Assembly (NCBI GenBank): GCA_030745955.1
Contig: JASLNQ010000129.1
Span: 1 to 6,493, forward strand
Direction: 5' to 3'
From: Dehalococcoidia bacterium
Lineage (GTDB): Bacteria > Chloroflexota > Dehalococcoidia > UBA1151 > UBA1328
Length of the DNA stretch: 6,493 nucleotides
Shown here: piece by piece, positions 5,801 to 6,493 of the stretch
How the letters are laid out: every line of letters starts with the position of its first letter
How positions within the stretch are numbered: position 1 is the first letter of the stretch
Notes under the pieces: generated by a model
What the model saw: only the letters and a program-made list of their open reading frames with translations
Databases searched by the model: none
Told to the model about the DNA's origin: nothing
Position numbers and translations under genes: made by a program

Positions 5801-6493
5801 TTGAAGACGATCATTCTGGCTGGAGGTTTGGGTACCCGCCTCTCCGAGGAAACGGAGTTGCGCCCGAAACCGATGGTGGAAATCGGCGGGCGCCCGATCC
5901 TGTGGCACATCATGAAGACCTACGCACACCACGGCTTCAACGACTTCGTGATCGCACTCGGTTACAAGGGAGAGATAATCAAGCGATTCTTTCTCGATTA
6001 CCGACTGATCACGAGCAGCCTGCGCGTCTCGCTCGGCGACGAGCAGGTCGACTGGTACATGGGGCACGAAGAGGACTGGACAGTCGACCTGATAGACACC
6101 GGTGCCGACACGCAGACCGGCGGCCGCGTTAAACGCCTGATCTCGCCCATCGAAAATGAAACGCTCATGATGACCTACGGCGATGGAGTCGTCGATCTCA
6201 ACATCCGCGACCTGGTCGAGTTCCACCACGCCCACGGCAAGCTTGCGACCGTCACCGCAGTCCGCCCGCCTGCTCGTTTCGGCAGCCTGGCGTTCGATGG
6301 CGATCTGGTAACCGGGTTCGCCGAGAAACCACAGGCAGGCGAAGGCTGGATCAACGGCGGGTACTTCGTGTTCGAACCCGGGATCGCTGACTACATAGGC
6401 GGCGATGAAACATACCTTGAGCGGGAACCGCTCGAACGCCTGGCCAACGACGGTCAACTGGTTGCGTTCCGCCACAGCGGATACTGGCAGCCA
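5801..6493 (+). CDS. rfbF: Glucose-1-phosphate cytidylyltransferase, 3' end cut by the window
   Basis: RfbF makes CDP-glucose from CTP and glucose 1-phosphate, the first committed step toward CDP-3,6-dideoxyhexoses (abequose, paratose, tyvelose, ascarylose) and some branched sugars. The frame stays open to the window end, giving 231 residues of a protein that is normally about 257. The signature GGLGTRLSEET (8-18) followed by RPKPMVEIGG (21-30) is diagnostic. PILWHIMK (32-39), DTG..TQTGGRVKR (99-112), TYGDGVVD (125-132), FAEKP (173-177) and WINGGYFVF (183-191) follow in the family order, and the visible end, SGYWQP, is where relatives continue with the MDTLR segment. TTG 5801 is the start because of the AGGAG at 5789-5793 and because the encoded N-terminus, MKTIILAGG, matches the family exactly. 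Nothing looks broken. The expected next gene is rfbG (CDP-glucose 4,6-dehydratase), which cannot be seen here. Confidence 0.96.
   Translation, partial: MKTIILAGGLGTRLSEETELRPKPMVEIGGRPILWHIMKTYAHHGFNDFVIALGYKGEIIKRFFLDYRLITSSLRVSLGDEQVDWYMGHEEDWTVDLIDTGADTQTGGRVKRLISPIENETLMMTYGDGVVDLNIRDLVEFHHAHGKLATVTAVRPPARFGSLAFDGDLVTGFAEKPQAGEGWINGGYFVFEPGIADYIGGDETYLEREPLERLANDGQLVAFRHSGYWQP

Noticed and set aside
5744..6475. 243-codon minus-strand open frame opposite rfbF
   Set aside because: The + strand encodes RfbF motifs throughout this stretch, so the antisense frame is a shadow.

Overview
This is a GC-rich window (roughly 60% by eye). All recognisable genes lie on the + strand and are packed like one operon for cell-surface glycan biosynthesis. 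Translation signals are bacterial: Shine-Dalgarno (SD) sequences, TTG starts and stop/start overlaps. The mix of a CMP-sugar synthetase relative, an RfbF-type CDP-glucose synthetase, a glycosyltransferase tail and a small-multidrug-resistance-like (SMR) membrane protein fits an O-antigen, capsule or other surface polysaccharide locus of a high-GC bacterium, probably a proteobacterium. The sequence does not fix the taxon.

Layout: 2-169 is the C-terminal tail of a glycosyltransferase, probably GT4-like. After a 101-nt gap come three tightly linked genes: an acylneuraminate-type cytidylyltransferase (271-1002), a Gfo/Idh/MocA oxidoreductase (972-1970, overlapping the previous gene by 31 nt) and a short-chain dehydrogenase (1982-2827). 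Then follow a class I SAM methyltransferase from a TTG start (2832-3548) and a 547-residue protein that looks like a GT-B-type surface-carbohydrate transferase but that I cannot name (3568-5211). A roughly 160-nt poorly explained stretch precedes a four-helix SMR/EamA-like membrane protein (about 5374-5790). The 5' part of rfbF, glucose-1-phosphate cytidylyltransferase, starts at a TTG at 5801 and runs off the window.

How they may work together: the cytidylyltransferase + Gfo/Idh + SDR triplet resembles the ptmB-ptmF-ptmA block of Campylobacter legionaminic-acid loci, so a CMP-activated nonulosonic acid or related sugar is the leading guess. No NulO synthase is present to prove it. RfbF opens the CDP-glucose route, usually to CDP-3,6-dideoxyhexoses. 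The methyltransferase could decorate a sugar, the 547-residue protein could transfer one, and the SMR-like protein could help flip a lipid-linked intermediate. No RNA genes, mobile elements, CRISPR arrays or convincing terminators were seen. Minus-strand frames look like shadows of the + strand genes.
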